A stretch of 53,301 nucleotides of DNA from Lachnospiraceae bacterium (GCA_910574285.1 CAJTAL010000029.1:1-53301); one strand, 5' to 3'. Counted from the stretch's first letter, positions 16,486 to 24,661 are shown. A program made the numbers and translations. The notes: generated by a model not told the origin, from the sequence alone.

Positions 16486-16514
16486 ATCTTACCACGCAAA
16501 AACGGATTTGTCAA
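16486..16514 (-). promoter_or_regulatory. candidate promoter in the putative invertible segment, pointing left
   Basis: On the − strand the sequence reads TTGACA (16509-16514), a 17-bp spacer and TAAGAT (16486-16491). The −35 is perfect and the −10 matches 4 of 6. It lies within copy 2 of the direct repeat. In this orientation it reads away from the helicase gene into the bidirectional terminator. If the A-B segment inverted, it would start about 100 nt upstream of the helicase ATG. No comparably good rightward promoter was found in 16442-16786. Confidence 0.5.
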
Positions 16515-16786
16515 CATTCTGAAATGGGATGAATAGGGGATTCTACTGGATTCTGCTGGTATTTTTGAAAAAAGTTCCTGATAAAACATAAAAATTTCGG
16601 TTAGTTTGAGAGATTTTCTTTTTTTATGATTCTATTTCTAGTCAAAATCGGTGTCAAACTATTTCCTTTAAAATAGCCGGAATCTGTGGGATATCTGCAA
16701 GATTATTCATGTAGATTCTTGTCTGATTGTAGTCAAAATTCTGGTCAGAAAATTAGAAATTTTCAGGAAATCAGCGGCATAGCGGT

Positions 16787-16823
16787 GCAAATGTAATGAA
16801 GTAATGTACTTCATTACATTTGC
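16787..16823. repeat. 37-bp perfect palindrome containing site B
   Basis: Two 17-bp perfect arms (16787-16803 and 16807-16823) flank the centre ATG. The inner 25 bp (16793-16817) are site B. The palindrome ends 35 nt before the helicase ATG and 20 nt before its ribosome site. It could be a recombination site, an operator or, in RNA, a strong leader hairpin. It is not followed by a T-tract, so it is not a typical terminator. Confidence 0.75.
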
Positions 16824-16858
16824 CAGCAGAAGAATGACGGTAGAAAGGAGTCGTGGAT

Positions 16859-19333
16859 ATGAAAATTGAATTATTCGAACATAATCAGACAGCTTATCAT
16901 GCGGCTCTTGCTATGATGAAGACGACAGGAAGAGCGGCGATCGTACATCCTACAGGTACGGGAAAATCATTTATTGGATTTAAATTATGTGAGGATTTCC
17001 CAGATAAAGTGATCTGTTGGTTGTCGCCGTCAGAATATATATTCCGGACGCAGATAGAGAATCTTGCGGCAAGCGGAGCATTTGGGAAGTGCTATAAGAA
17101 TGTTGCGGTAAATGTTGCTAAAGAGAGCCATGGGAACTTTTCGGCGGAGAATGGTCTGCAGAATATCATATTTTATACGTATGCGAAACTGATGTCCATG
17201 GCTAAGGCAGAATTAGAGGAGATGAATCCTGACTATATTATATTGGATGAATTTCATCGATGCGGTGCGAGAGTCTGGGGGCAGGGCGTACAGAATCTGC
17301 TTGCTATGTATCCCGATACGCCGGTATTAGGGCTATCGGCAACGGCTATCCGATATCTGGATAATCAGCGTGATATGTCCGATGAGCTCTTCGATGGAAA
17401 TGTAGCTTCGGAAATGACCCTTGGCGAGGCGATTGTACGGGGAATCTTAAATCCGCCGAAGTATGTACTGTCCGTTTTCTCCTATCAGAAGGATCTGGAA
17501 AAATATCAGAAACGGGTGCGAATGGCGAAGAGTAAAGTGGTTCGAGATAAAGGGGAAAAGCAATTGGAGATTCTCAGGCGCGCGCTGGAGCAGGCGGACG
17601 GGCTGGATGAAATCTTCTGCAAGCATATAAAGAATAATGCAGGAAAGTATATTGTTTTCTGTGCAAATTATGATCATATGAAGGAAATGATCGGAAAAGC
17701 GCCGGAATGGTTCGCGAAGGTGGATCCGAAACCGCATATCTATACTGTGTATTCTGACGATCCGGCGACAAGTAAGGCGTTTGAGGATTTTAAATCGGAT
17801 GAGAGTGAGCATCTGAAATTGTTGTATTGTATCGACATGCTCAACGAAGGAGTCCATGTGGAAGATATTGAAGGAGTGATCCTGCTTAGGCCTACGGTGT
17901 CGCCTATCATCTACAAACAGCAGATCGGGCGGGCGTTATCGGCAAGCAGGAGGAAGGACGCGGTTATCTTCGATATCGTGTTGAATATAGAAAATTTGTA
18001 TAGCATCGGAACCATCGAAGAAGAGATGCAGATTGCCGCGTCATATTATCATTTCATGGGGCGGGAAGAAGAGATCGTCCATGAACACTTCAAAGTAACC
18101 GATGAGGTTCAGGATTGCAGGGCGCTGTTTAAAAGATTGGATGAGACGCTGACGGCTTCGTGGGAGCTGATGTATGAGTGTGCAGGCCGATATTATCAGG
18201 AACATGGGAATCTGGAGGTGCCGGTGCGGTATCAGACGGAGGAGGGGTATGGACTTGGACAGTGGATTCTTACACAGCGCAGAGTTCGTGCCGGTGAGAA
18301 ATACGGGGCGCTCAGTGAAGATCGGATTCGAAAATTGAACCGGATCGGGATGGTCTGGGGAAATTACCGGGATCTTGCCTGGGAGCGGTATTTCAGGGAA
18401 GCGAAGAGTTACTATGAAGGACATGGCGACTTGAATGTTAGCGTCAATATGGTGACGGATTGCGGACTGCGGCTTGGTTCATGGATCTGCCAGCTTCGGA
18501 CTTACCGCAAGAGCGGGATACAGCGAAACTATCTGACAGAAGAGAGAGTGAAGGCGCTGGATGAGATCGGGATGATCTGGGACGTGCCGGATTATCTGTG
18601 GGAAGAGAATTTCGCGGAGTGCCTGCGGTATTACCGGGAGCAGGGGAATCTGGATATTCCGAATGCGTATATTTCGCCAGGAGGGCTTAAGATCGGCGAG
18701 TGGCTCCGCAGGCAGAGGTTGATTTGCAAAGGGAAGACTAAGGGAGCTAAACTTACGCCGGAACAGATAGCACGATTGGATTCTATTGGCATGGTTTGGA
18801 AGACAAAACCGGAGCAGAAGTGGGATAAGGGTTATGCAGAAGCGCAGGCTTATTATGAGGAATATGGAAATCTGAATGTGCCGGTGGCTTATGTGAGCCC
18901 GAGAGGGTATAAGCTCGGAAGCTGGATCGCGGACAGACGGGAGAAAGGGCGAGGGAAACACTCGGTTGAACGTCAGAAGCAGTTGGATGAAATTGGAATG
19001 GTCTGGATAAAGCCGGATCCGTGGGAAGTGCGGTATGGGCTTGCGAAGGCGTATTACGAAGAGTATGGGAACTTAAATATTCCATCGAAATATCGGGCAG
19101 ATGGGGTTTGGCTTGCGAAATGGGTCAATGAACAGAAGCAGATATATGCCGGGAAACGCGGCGAGAAAGCTCTGAGGGAAGATCAGGTACAGAGACTTGA
19201 GGCGATTGGGATGGAATGGGGGCTGCAGAAGAAGATAGAGCAGAATCAGGAAAGCCAGCGGCAAAAGGCTGATAGTGGGAAGCAGAATAGTGTGAGAAGA
19301 ATAGGATTCGAAGACTATAAGGAAGCAGTGTAG
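16859..19333 (+). CDS. SF2 helicase with five helicase-associated (HA) repeats
   Basis: The ATG at 16859 lies 8 nt after AAAGGAG; a GTG at 16853 is also open. The 824-residue protein has an SF2/DEAD-like helicase core: Walker A HPTGTGKS (~30-37), DEFH box (~130), LSATA, and QQIGRALSAS (motif VI, ~355). From ~430 there are five tandem repeats of ~70 residues, each with a Y-Y-x-E-x-GNL core and closing on IGMxW. These match the helicase-associated domain, which is thought to bind DNA. The last ~35 residues are polar. A direct role in the polysaccharide locus is not known to me. Its place between the invertible segment and loaP suggests a regulatory or DNA-topology function. Confidence 0.85.
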   Translation: MKIELFEHNQTAYHAALAMMKTTGRAAIVHPTGTGKSFIGFKLCEDFPDKVICWLSPSEYIFRTQIENLAASGAFGKCYKNVAVNVAKESHGNFSAENGLQNIIFYTYAKLMSMAKAELEEMNPDYIILDEFHRCGARVWGQGVQNLLAMYPDTPVLGLSATAIRYLDNQRDMSDELFDGNVASEMTLGEAIVRGILNPPKYVLSVFSYQKDLEKYQKRVRMAKSKVVRDKGEKQLEILRRALEQADGLDEIFCKHIKNNAGKYIVFCANYDHMKEMIGKAPEWFAKVDPKPHIYTVYSDDPATSKAFEDFKSDESEHLKLLYCIDMLNEGVHVEDIEGVILLRPTVSPIIYKQQIGRALSASRRKDAVIFDIVLNIENLYSIGTIEEEMQIAASYYHFMGREEEIVHEHFKVTDEVQDCRALFKRLDETLTASWELMYECAGRYYQEHGNLEVPVRYQTEEGYGLGQWILTQRRVRAGEKYGALSEDRIRKLNRIGMVWGNYRDLAWERYFREAKSYYEGHGDLNVSVNMVTDCGLRLGSWICQLRTYRKSGIQRNYLTEERVKALDEIGMIWDVPDYLWEENFAECLRYYREQGNLDIPNAYISPGGLKIGEWLRRQRLICKGKTKGAKLTPEQIARLDSIGMVWKTKPEQKWDKGYAEAQAYYEEYGNLNVPVAYVSPRGYKLGSWIADRREKGRGKHSVERQKQLDEIGMVWIKPDPWEVRYGLAKAYYEEYGNLNIPSKYRADGVWLAKWVNEQKQIYAGKRGEKALREDQVQRLEAIGMEWGLQKKIEQNQESQRQKADSGKQNSVRRIGFEDYKEAV

Positions 19334-19458
19334 AGATTAGAGATGGTAAAGAATTCTTTGTTCAAGTATCTCGCGAAATAAGCTTCGGGTGAGGCTGCGG
19401 GGCTAGAGATTGTGGAGAAGCTATAAGAATAGAAGATAAATGATCAGGATTACTATTT

Positions 19459-19491
19459 GAATATCCTTGCAGCAGGGGCACTTGGATATTC
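19459..19491 (+). promoter_or_regulatory. leader hairpin 1 upstream of loaP
   Basis: GAATATCC and GGATATTC form a perfect 8-bp stem with a 17-nt loop. It lies in the 341-bp gap between the helicase and loaP, which holds no ORF of note. Confidence 0.45.
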
Positions 19492-19523
19492 GGAAGTATG
19501 ACATATTCGGCGTCTGAAAGTAT

Positions 19524-19548
19524 CTGCAGACAGATTGATAATCTGCAG
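19524..19548 (+). promoter_or_regulatory. leader hairpin 2 upstream of loaP
   Basis: CTGCAGA pairs with TCTGCAG around an 11-nt loop. Confidence 0.4.
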
Positions 19549-19596
19549 TGAGACGAACAGGGCACTGTGGCAGCAGAAGAATATCTGAGGGCATGG

Positions 19597-19633
19597 ATGG
19601 CGAAGCCTACCCATCGGGGAAGTGCTTCGCCAT
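19597..19633 (+). promoter_or_regulatory. leader hairpin 3 upstream of loaP
   Basis: ATGGCGAAGC and GCTTCGCCAT give a perfect 10-bp stem. The loop contains CCC-ATC-GGG, which could form an inner stem. It ends 42 nt before the loaP TTG start. There is no T-tract, so it is an attenuation or protein-binding candidate rather than a plain terminator. Confidence 0.5.
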
Positions 19634-19674
19634 TATACTGTCGTAGCAGGATGCCGGATAAGAGGAGGATTATT

Positions 19675-20211
19675 TTGTATTATGTAATACAGGTAGCTAC
19701 AGGAACAGAAAATAAAGTAGAAGAACAAGTTAAGACGATAGTAGAGAATGGATTATATGATTTCTGTTTCCATCCAATGCGTCGAGTGAAGAAAAAATAC
19801 AGAGGAGAATGGAAAGAGATACATGATAAATTGCTTCCTGGATATGTCTTTATAACGAGTAATTGCATTCAGGAATTGTATCAAGAGCTAAGGTGTGTAC
19901 CTGCTTTTACGAAAATACTAGGAAAAGACGTCGAACAATTTATCCCCCTTCCAAAACATGAAGTAGAGTGGCTTGAACAGATTATGGGTTCGTCGAATCA
20001 GAATATGGAGGTGCAATTATCTCAGGTGTCTGTATCGGAAGATGATGTGATTACGATTTTGTCAGGGCCACTGAAAAATGTGGAAGGATGTATTAAGAAG
20101 ATTGATCTGCATAGGAGGATTGCGAAAGTTGAGGTTGATTTCATGAATCGTAAGACGATGATATATCTTGGAATAGATATAATAAAGAAGAAAAAGAGTC
20201 CAAAAAGATGA
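19675..20211 (+). CDS. loaP: NusG-like antiterminator of the LoaP type
   Basis: The preferred start is the TTG at 19675, 6 nt after AGAGGAGG. The protein then begins LYYVIQVATGTENKVEEQVK, which is where NusG-family proteins normally start; a GTG at 19567 would add a non-homologous tail. At 178 residues it has the NGN domain (~1-105, with LPGYVFI) and a C-terminal KOW domain (GPLKNVEG). LoaP is the Firmicutes NusG paralog that promotes read-through of long exopolysaccharide or polyketide operons by antitermination, typically acting on leader hairpins. Here it sits directly before a 28-kb polysaccharide operon, the classical setting for such a factor. The three upstream hairpins may regulate its own expression. 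Confidence 0.85.
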   Translation: MYYVIQVATGTENKVEEQVKTIVENGLYDFCFHPMRRVKKKYRGEWKEIHDKLLPGYVFITSNCIQELYQELRCVPAFTKILGKDVEQFIPLPKHEVEWLEQIMGSSNQNMEVQLSQVSVSEDDVITILSGPLKNVEGCIKKIDLHRRIAKVEVDFMNRKTMIYLGIDIIKKKKSPKR

Positions 20212-20300
20212 AGAGTTTGGATGAGATTCCTTATCTTTTTAATATATATGAAGGTAGAATAATTGTGTTATTGTCAACTATCATTGTTCATTGTAATGTC

Positions 20301-20329
20301 TTACAAAGTAACGATATGTTTAATATAGT
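20301..20329 (+). promoter_or_regulatory. candidate promoter for the polysaccharide genes
   Basis: TTACAA, a 17-bp spacer and TATAGT (20324-20329) lie about 85 nt before the first sugar gene. The −10 is good and the −35 weak. The 200-bp gap shows no obvious terminator, so transcription from loaP could also continue. Confidence 0.35.
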
Positions 20330-20411
20330 AAAGCTGGCTTAAAAATGAATTTTGTGAGGAGTTGTTAAAATTGAAAATTATAAAAAATCCCATTCTTTTA
20401 GGAGGATTAAC

Positions 20412-21731
20412 ATGAGAGTCATACCATTTAGTCCTCCAGATATTTCTGAACTTGAAATTACAGAAGTTGCAGAAACTCTTCGTTCAGGTTGGATAACAAC
20501 AGGGCCTAAAACGAAAGATCTTGAGAAACGTTTGGCAGCTTATATAGATACTGGTAGAACGGATCTTATAGATCTGGATGAATATGAAAATAGAGTTGTT
20601 TGTCTGAATTCTGCTACAGCTGCGGAAGAGCTGAATATGAGAGTGCTGGGGATAAAGGAAGGGAATGAGGTTATTGTTCCGGCTTATACATATACAGCAA
20701 GTGCAAGTGCGGCGATCCATTGCGGTGCAGCGGTAAAATTTATTGATATTCAAAAAGATGGAGATAATGTAACACATGCACCTGAGATGGACTATGAGGC
20801 TTTGGAAGCTGCTATTAGTTCGAATACCAAAGCAATAATTATGGTTGATCTTGGCGGTATTGTTTGTGATTATGATCGTGTATTTGAAATTGTTGAAAGG
20901 AAAGCTAATCTTTTTAGACCTCTTGAATCTGATGGTACTTTGCTTGGTGATTTGTCATCTCGTATTCAATATGCTATTGGTCGTGTGCCTATTGTAGCAG
21001 ATTGTGCGCATAGTCTGGGTGCCAGTAGGATTGTTTATCGCACTGGAAGTGGAACGTTAGAAAAAAAAGAACGTAAATATTGTGGTTCCATTGCCGACTT
21101 TACAGCCTTCTCATTTCATGCTGTTAAAAATTTTACGACAGCCGAAGGTGGAGCGAGTACATGGTTAAATATTCCGGGAATTGCTGATGCCGAAATTTAT
21201 CATGCATTTCAATTGATGTCTCTTCATGGGCAGAATAAGGATGCATTAGCTAAGACTAAAATTGGAGCATGGGAGTATGACATCATAGGACCTTGGTATA
21301 AATGTAATATGACAGATATTATGGCAGCTATCGGTTTACGGCAGCTTGATAGGTATAAAGGGCTACTATTTAGGCGTGAAGAAATTATTAAAAAGTACGA
21401 TAAGACTTGCGATGAATTAGGGATAACTCATTTGGTTCATCATACTGAAGTTATGGATAGTTCTAATCATTTATATTTTATACGCGTGCCGGGAGTGAAT
21501 GAAGAAACAAGAAATCGAATTATAGAAGCTATGGCAGAAAAAGGAGTAACTACAAATGTTCACTATAAACCATTACCGATGATGACAGCTTATGGTGCTG
21601 ATTGCTCTGCTTATCCTAATTCATATGATTATTATCACAATCTGATAACATTGCCTTTACATACGTTACTTTCTGATGAGGATGTTGAGTATGTTTGTGA
21701 GATATTAAGAAATGTTATTGAGGATTACTAA
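20412..21731 (+). CDS. DegT/DnrJ/EryC1/StrS-type sugar aminotransferase
   Basis: The 439-residue PLP enzyme begins with the family pattern PFSPPDISELEITEVAETLR and SGWITTGPKTKDLEKRL. The PLP Lys is in FSFHAVKNFTTAEGG near residue 240, and the Asp that contacts the pyridine nitrogen is in VADCAHSLGA. The middle (~120-205) is longer than in most homologs. It transfers an amino group onto a keto nucleotide sugar in the cytosol. AGGAGG precedes the ATG. The next gene, 20 nt on, is a formyltransferase. The pair suggests an N-formylated amino sugar. The matching 4,6-dehydratase is not adjacent and may be supplied elsewhere. Confidence 0.88.
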   Translation: MRVIPFSPPDISELEITEVAETLRSGWITTGPKTKDLEKRLAAYIDTGRTDLIDLDEYENRVVCLNSATAAEELNMRVLGIKEGNEVIVPAYTYTASASAAIHCGAAVKFIDIQKDGDNVTHAPEMDYEALEAAISSNTKAIIMVDLGGIVCDYDRVFEIVERKANLFRPLESDGTLLGDLSSRIQYAIGRVPIVADCAHSLGASRIVYRTGSGTLEKKERKYCGSIADFTAFSFHAVKNFTTAEGGASTWLNIPGIADAEIYHAFQLMSLHGQNKDALAKTKIGAWEYDIIGPWYKCNMTDIMAAIGLRQLDRYKGLLFRREEIIKKYDKTCDELGITHLVHHTEVMDSSNHLYFIRVPGVNEETRNRIIEAMAEKGVTTNVHYKPLPMMTAYGADCSAYPNSYDYYHNLITLPLHTLLSDEDVEYVCEILRNVIEDY

Positions 21732-21751
21732 GAAACTTCAGGAGGAAAGAT

Positions 21752-22735
21752 ATGAATATAGTTTGGGTTGGATGCCATGAAGAAGGAGTGTTGGCATTTA
21801 AGTCAGTTTTAGAAAGTGGCAGAAAAATAAAGGCATTTCTCACGTTAGATGATGTGGTATATTCAAAACGAAGTGCAGGAAGTCGTATATATAAGGAATA
21901 TTGTGAAAAATATGATGTTCCTTATTACATGATTAATAGCATCAAAGGATCATTTGCTTATGAATTGATTTCTATAAATAAACCAGATCTTCTTGTGGTA
22001 TTGGGATGGAGTGAAATTCTTCCAGAGTGTATATTGGATATTCCAACCATTGGAACAGTTGGCACACACGCATCGTTATTGCCTCATAATCGAGGAAGTG
22101 CGCCGGTTAATTGGGCCTTGATCCGTGGAGAGCAGATAAGTGGAAATACAATGATGTGGCTGAATAAAGAAGTTGATAAAGGTGAGATTATTGATCAGAT
22201 GAGATTTCCTATTACTATTTATGATACGTGTAAGACTTTATATGATCAAGTTGCATACACTAACATGGAAATGTTAAATAAATTGATTGAAAATCTAGAG
22301 AAAGAAACCAGACTTTCTTTTCCTGTAAAAAATGAAATGGATGAACCAATATTGCCAAGACGCAGACCTCAAGACGGTGTAATTAATTGGAATCAGAACG
22401 GTAAAAAAATATATAATTTTATTCGAGCCTTGACGGAACCATATCCAGGGGCTTTTACTTTTTTAGGCGGAAAGAAATGGATTATCTGGAAAGCGACATT
22501 GTTACCGGTATTGAGTGAAAGAAATGGATTAGAACCTGGTGAGATTTTAGGGAATGCATATGGATTTTCAATGCCTACAAATGGTATTTTAATTGGTACA
22601 AAAGGTGAAATACTTTTAGTAACAGAGATAGAGGACGATCAAGGAGTTAAATATTCAGGAGATGGTTTAAATAGTTTGGATTTGAAAGGAATATTTAAAG
22701 ATGAGCAAAGTACTTGTTATCGCAGCCCATCCTGA
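21752..22735 (+). CDS. formyltransferase-like protein (methionyl-tRNA formyltransferase fold)
   Basis: The 327-residue protein has a formyltransferase catalytic domain (~1-190) and a C-terminal OB-like part (~210-310). The Asn/His/Asp triad appears shifted: the usual NxHxSLLPxxRG motif reads GTHASLLPHNRGSAPVNWAL, with the expected Asn position occupied by VGT. The catalytic Asp is in KEVDKGEI. It is likely to use formyl-tetrahydrofolate to formylate an amino sugar made by the upstream aminotransferase. AGGAGG precedes the start. The last 35 nt overlap the next gene, implying translational coupling. A second formyltransferase-like gene lies at 37478. Confidence 0.8.
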   Translation: MNIVWVGCHEEGVLAFKSVLESGRKIKAFLTLDDVVYSKRSAGSRIYKEYCEKYDVPYYMINSIKGSFAYELISINKPDLLVVLGWSEILPECILDIPTIGTVGTHASLLPHNRGSAPVNWALIRGEQISGNTMMWLNKEVDKGEIIDQMRFPITIYDTCKTLYDQVAYTNMEMLNKLIENLEKETRLSFPVKNEMDEPILPRRRPQDGVINWNQNGKKIYNFIRALTEPYPGAFTFLGGKKWIIWKATLLPVLSERNGLEPGEILGNAYGFSMPTNGILIGTKGEILLVTEIEDDQGVKYSGDGLNSLDLKGIFKDEQSTCYRSPS

Positions 22736-23354
22736 TGATGAAGTATTAGGAGTTGGTGGAATTGTTCGAAAGCATACGAAAAAGGGAGATAAAGTAAGAA
22801 GTGTAATAATGTGTGAAGGGGAATCTTTGAGATATTCTCATGATGTTGGACAGAGTATAGCAACGCAAGAAGCTGCAGCAGTCTTGGGGATCGAATATAC
22901 ATATCTTCCACATTTTCCGGATCAAGGGCTAGATAAATATACATTAGTGGATATCATTGTACCATTGGAAAAGATATCAGAAGAATTTAAACCGAATATT
23001 ATATATTGTCAGTCGGCGGCTGATGCGAATAGAGATCATAAGATTTTATTTGAAGCGGCAAACATTGCGTTTCGGCCTACCAATAAATGGATTGAAGAAT
23101 ACTATTGTTTCTATACAAGCAGCAGCACTGAATGGGGAGTTCCTCGAAACTTTGTTCCGGATACATGGGTTGATATTTCAAAAGAGTTGGAAGATAAAAT
23201 TAAAGCATTTGAAAAGTACCATTCAGAAATCAGGGAATATCCGCATCCAAGATCTTCTAATTCTTTAAGATATCAAAGCTTTTTTTGGGGAAATCAGTGT
23301 TGTATGGAGTCTGCAGAAGTATTAATGACTATACGAAGGACGATTCGAGGATAA
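22701..23354 (+). CDS. PIG-L/LmbE family deacetylase
   Basis: The 217-residue protein starts MSKVLVIAAHPDDEVLGVGG; the AHPDDE motif provides zinc ligands and the catalytic Asp. The third ligand, His, is in DANRDHKILFEA. The family removes N-acetyl from GlcNAc-type sugars, including lipid-linked or nucleotide sugars. It overlaps the preceding formyltransferase by 35 nt and lies 7 nt before the sugar transferase. A logical role is to free an amino group for formylation, or to tailor an early intermediate. The exact substrate is not evident. Confidence 0.87.
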   Translation: MSKVLVIAAHPDDEVLGVGGIVRKHTKKGDKVRSVIMCEGESLRYSHDVGQSIATQEAAAVLGIEYTYLPHFPDQGLDKYTLVDIIVPLEKISEEFKPNIIYCQSAADANRDHKILFEAANIAFRPTNKWIEEYYCFYTSSSTEWGVPRNFVPDTWVDISKELEDKIKAFEKYHSEIREYPHPRSSNSLRYQSFFWGNQCCMESAEVLMTIRRTIRG

Positions 23355-23361
23355 TTAATAA

Positions 23362-24033
23362 ATGAGAAAGATAAAAAATATTGCAGATAAAATTGTGGCA
23401 GGGATTGCATTAATTATATTGAGTCCTATTATGTTAATTGCATGCATCGGAATTAAATTGTCTAGTAAAGGAACTGTACTTTATAAAGCAAAACGAATGG
23501 GAAAAGATTTAAAACCGATTATTATATATAAGTTTCGTACAATGCGTATGGATACTGAACAAGAAGGTGCAATTACAGCCATAGATGATGATCGTATTTT
23601 CCCATGGGGTAACATTCTTAGAAAGACAAAGATCGACGAGTTGCCTCAACTTTTTAATGTTTTAGAAGGCAGTATGTCTATTATTGGACCGCGTCCGGAA
23701 GATATATCTATAGTGAAAAAATACTATACAGATAAAGAAAAAACGACTTTAAATGTATTGCCAGGACTAGCATGCCCTGGAAGTATTTTTAATTATACAC
23801 ATGGAGATCAATATTTGAAAGGAAAGGATATTGATAAAATATATGTGAAAGAGTTTATGCATATTAAATTGGCATTGGATTTATATTATTTGGAGCATTG
23901 GAACTTGCTTTATGATGTGGAGATTATAATACGCACAATATATGTGATTTTAATAACATCGCTATCATCTAGGAAAATAGAATTTCCGATGGAGTATAGA
24001 AGAGTATTTGGAAAGAGAGATTATAAAACTTAA
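23362..24033 (+). CDS. initiating phosphoglycosyl transferase (bacterial sugar transferase)
   Basis: The 223-residue protein has one N-terminal membrane segment (~10-33) and a cytoplasmic catalytic domain. This is the size of small PglC-type monotopic enzymes. Signature blocks are YKFRTMRMDT, the TKIDELPQL segment with the Asp-Glu pair of the active site, and SIIGPRPE. It moves a sugar-1-phosphate from a nucleotide sugar to undecaprenyl phosphate, which starts the repeat unit at the membrane. The sugar is probably the modified amino sugar of the three preceding genes; this is inferred from context. Confidence 0.9.
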   Translation: MRKIKNIADKIVAGIALIILSPIMLIACIGIKLSSKGTVLYKAKRMGKDLKPIIIYKFRTMRMDTEQEGAITAIDDDRIFPWGNILRKTKIDELPQLFNVLEGSMSIIGPRPEDISIVKKYYTDKEKTTLNVLPGLACPGSIFNYTHGDQYLKGKDIDKIYVKEFMHIKLALDLYYLEHWNLLYDVEIIIRTIYVILITSLSSRKIEFPMEYRRVFGKRDYKT

Positions 24034-24034
24034 A

Positions 24035-24661
24035 ATGGTACAAATAAATGAAAATCTATCAATACGAGAGATTAATCTGATAGAAAAAGATAAGGTTAGA
24101 AAGATTTCAGAATTACATAGAGAGGCTTTTCCAGATTTTTTTTTGACTAAACTGGGGAAGCCTTTTCTAAGTACCCTTTATAGAGGGTACTTGGAAGATT
24201 CTCAGTCTGGAATTATTGTAGCAGAAAAAGGAAATAAAATAGTAGGTATTATTGCATATTCTAAGGATTATCCTAATTTTTACAAGGGGCTTATCAAACA
24301 TCATCTTTTAAAATTTGCTTTTTACTCTGCTGGAGCTGTTATAAGGCATCCATCTTTTATTAGACGATTATTGGGGGCTTTTAAAAAGAGTGATTCTGTT
24401 GTTAAACCGAAAAGATATGTAGAACTAGCATCAATTTGTGTAAATCCGTGTTTGGAGAGTCGGGGTGTAGGAACGCAAATGATAGACTATTTAAAAAGTG
24501 TTGTTGATTTCAATGAATATGCCTTTATCAATCTTGAAACGGATGCCGATGGCAATGATAGTGTAAACAGATTCTACATAAAAAATGGATTTGAGTTGAT
24601 TAGACAGTATACAACTGCTGAAGGGCGGAGGATGAATGAGTATAGATATTATCAAAAATAG
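24035..24661 (+). CDS. GNAT-family acetyltransferase
   Basis: The ATG at 24035 follows the preceding stop by one base; a TTG at 24008 would overlap the sugar transferase by 26 nt. From the ATG the protein has 208 residues. The GNAT acetyl-CoA site is near VELASICVNPCLESRGVGTQ (R/Q-x-x-G-x-G/A). The end, FYIKNGFELIRQYTT, is also typical. It likely acylates an amino sugar or a protein. Its position between the initiating transferase and a glycosyltransferase points to glycan tailoring. Confidence 0.75.
   Translation: MVQINENLSIREINLIEKDKVRKISELHREAFPDFFLTKLGKPFLSTLYRGYLEDSQSGIIVAEKGNKIVGIIAYSKDYPNFYKGLIKHHLLKFAFYSAGAVIRHPSFIRRLLGAFKKSDSVVKPKRYVELASICVNPCLESRGVGTQMIDYLKSVVDFNEYAFINLETDADGNDSVNRFYIKNGFELIRQYTTAEGRRMNEYRYYQK

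Noticed and set aside
16787-16823. Palindrome as a rho-independent terminator
   Set aside because: No T-tract follows either arm, and it stands just before a ribosome site.
20301-20329. Firm promoter for the whole glycan operon
   Set aside because: The −35 is poor, so it is listed only as a low-confidence candidate.
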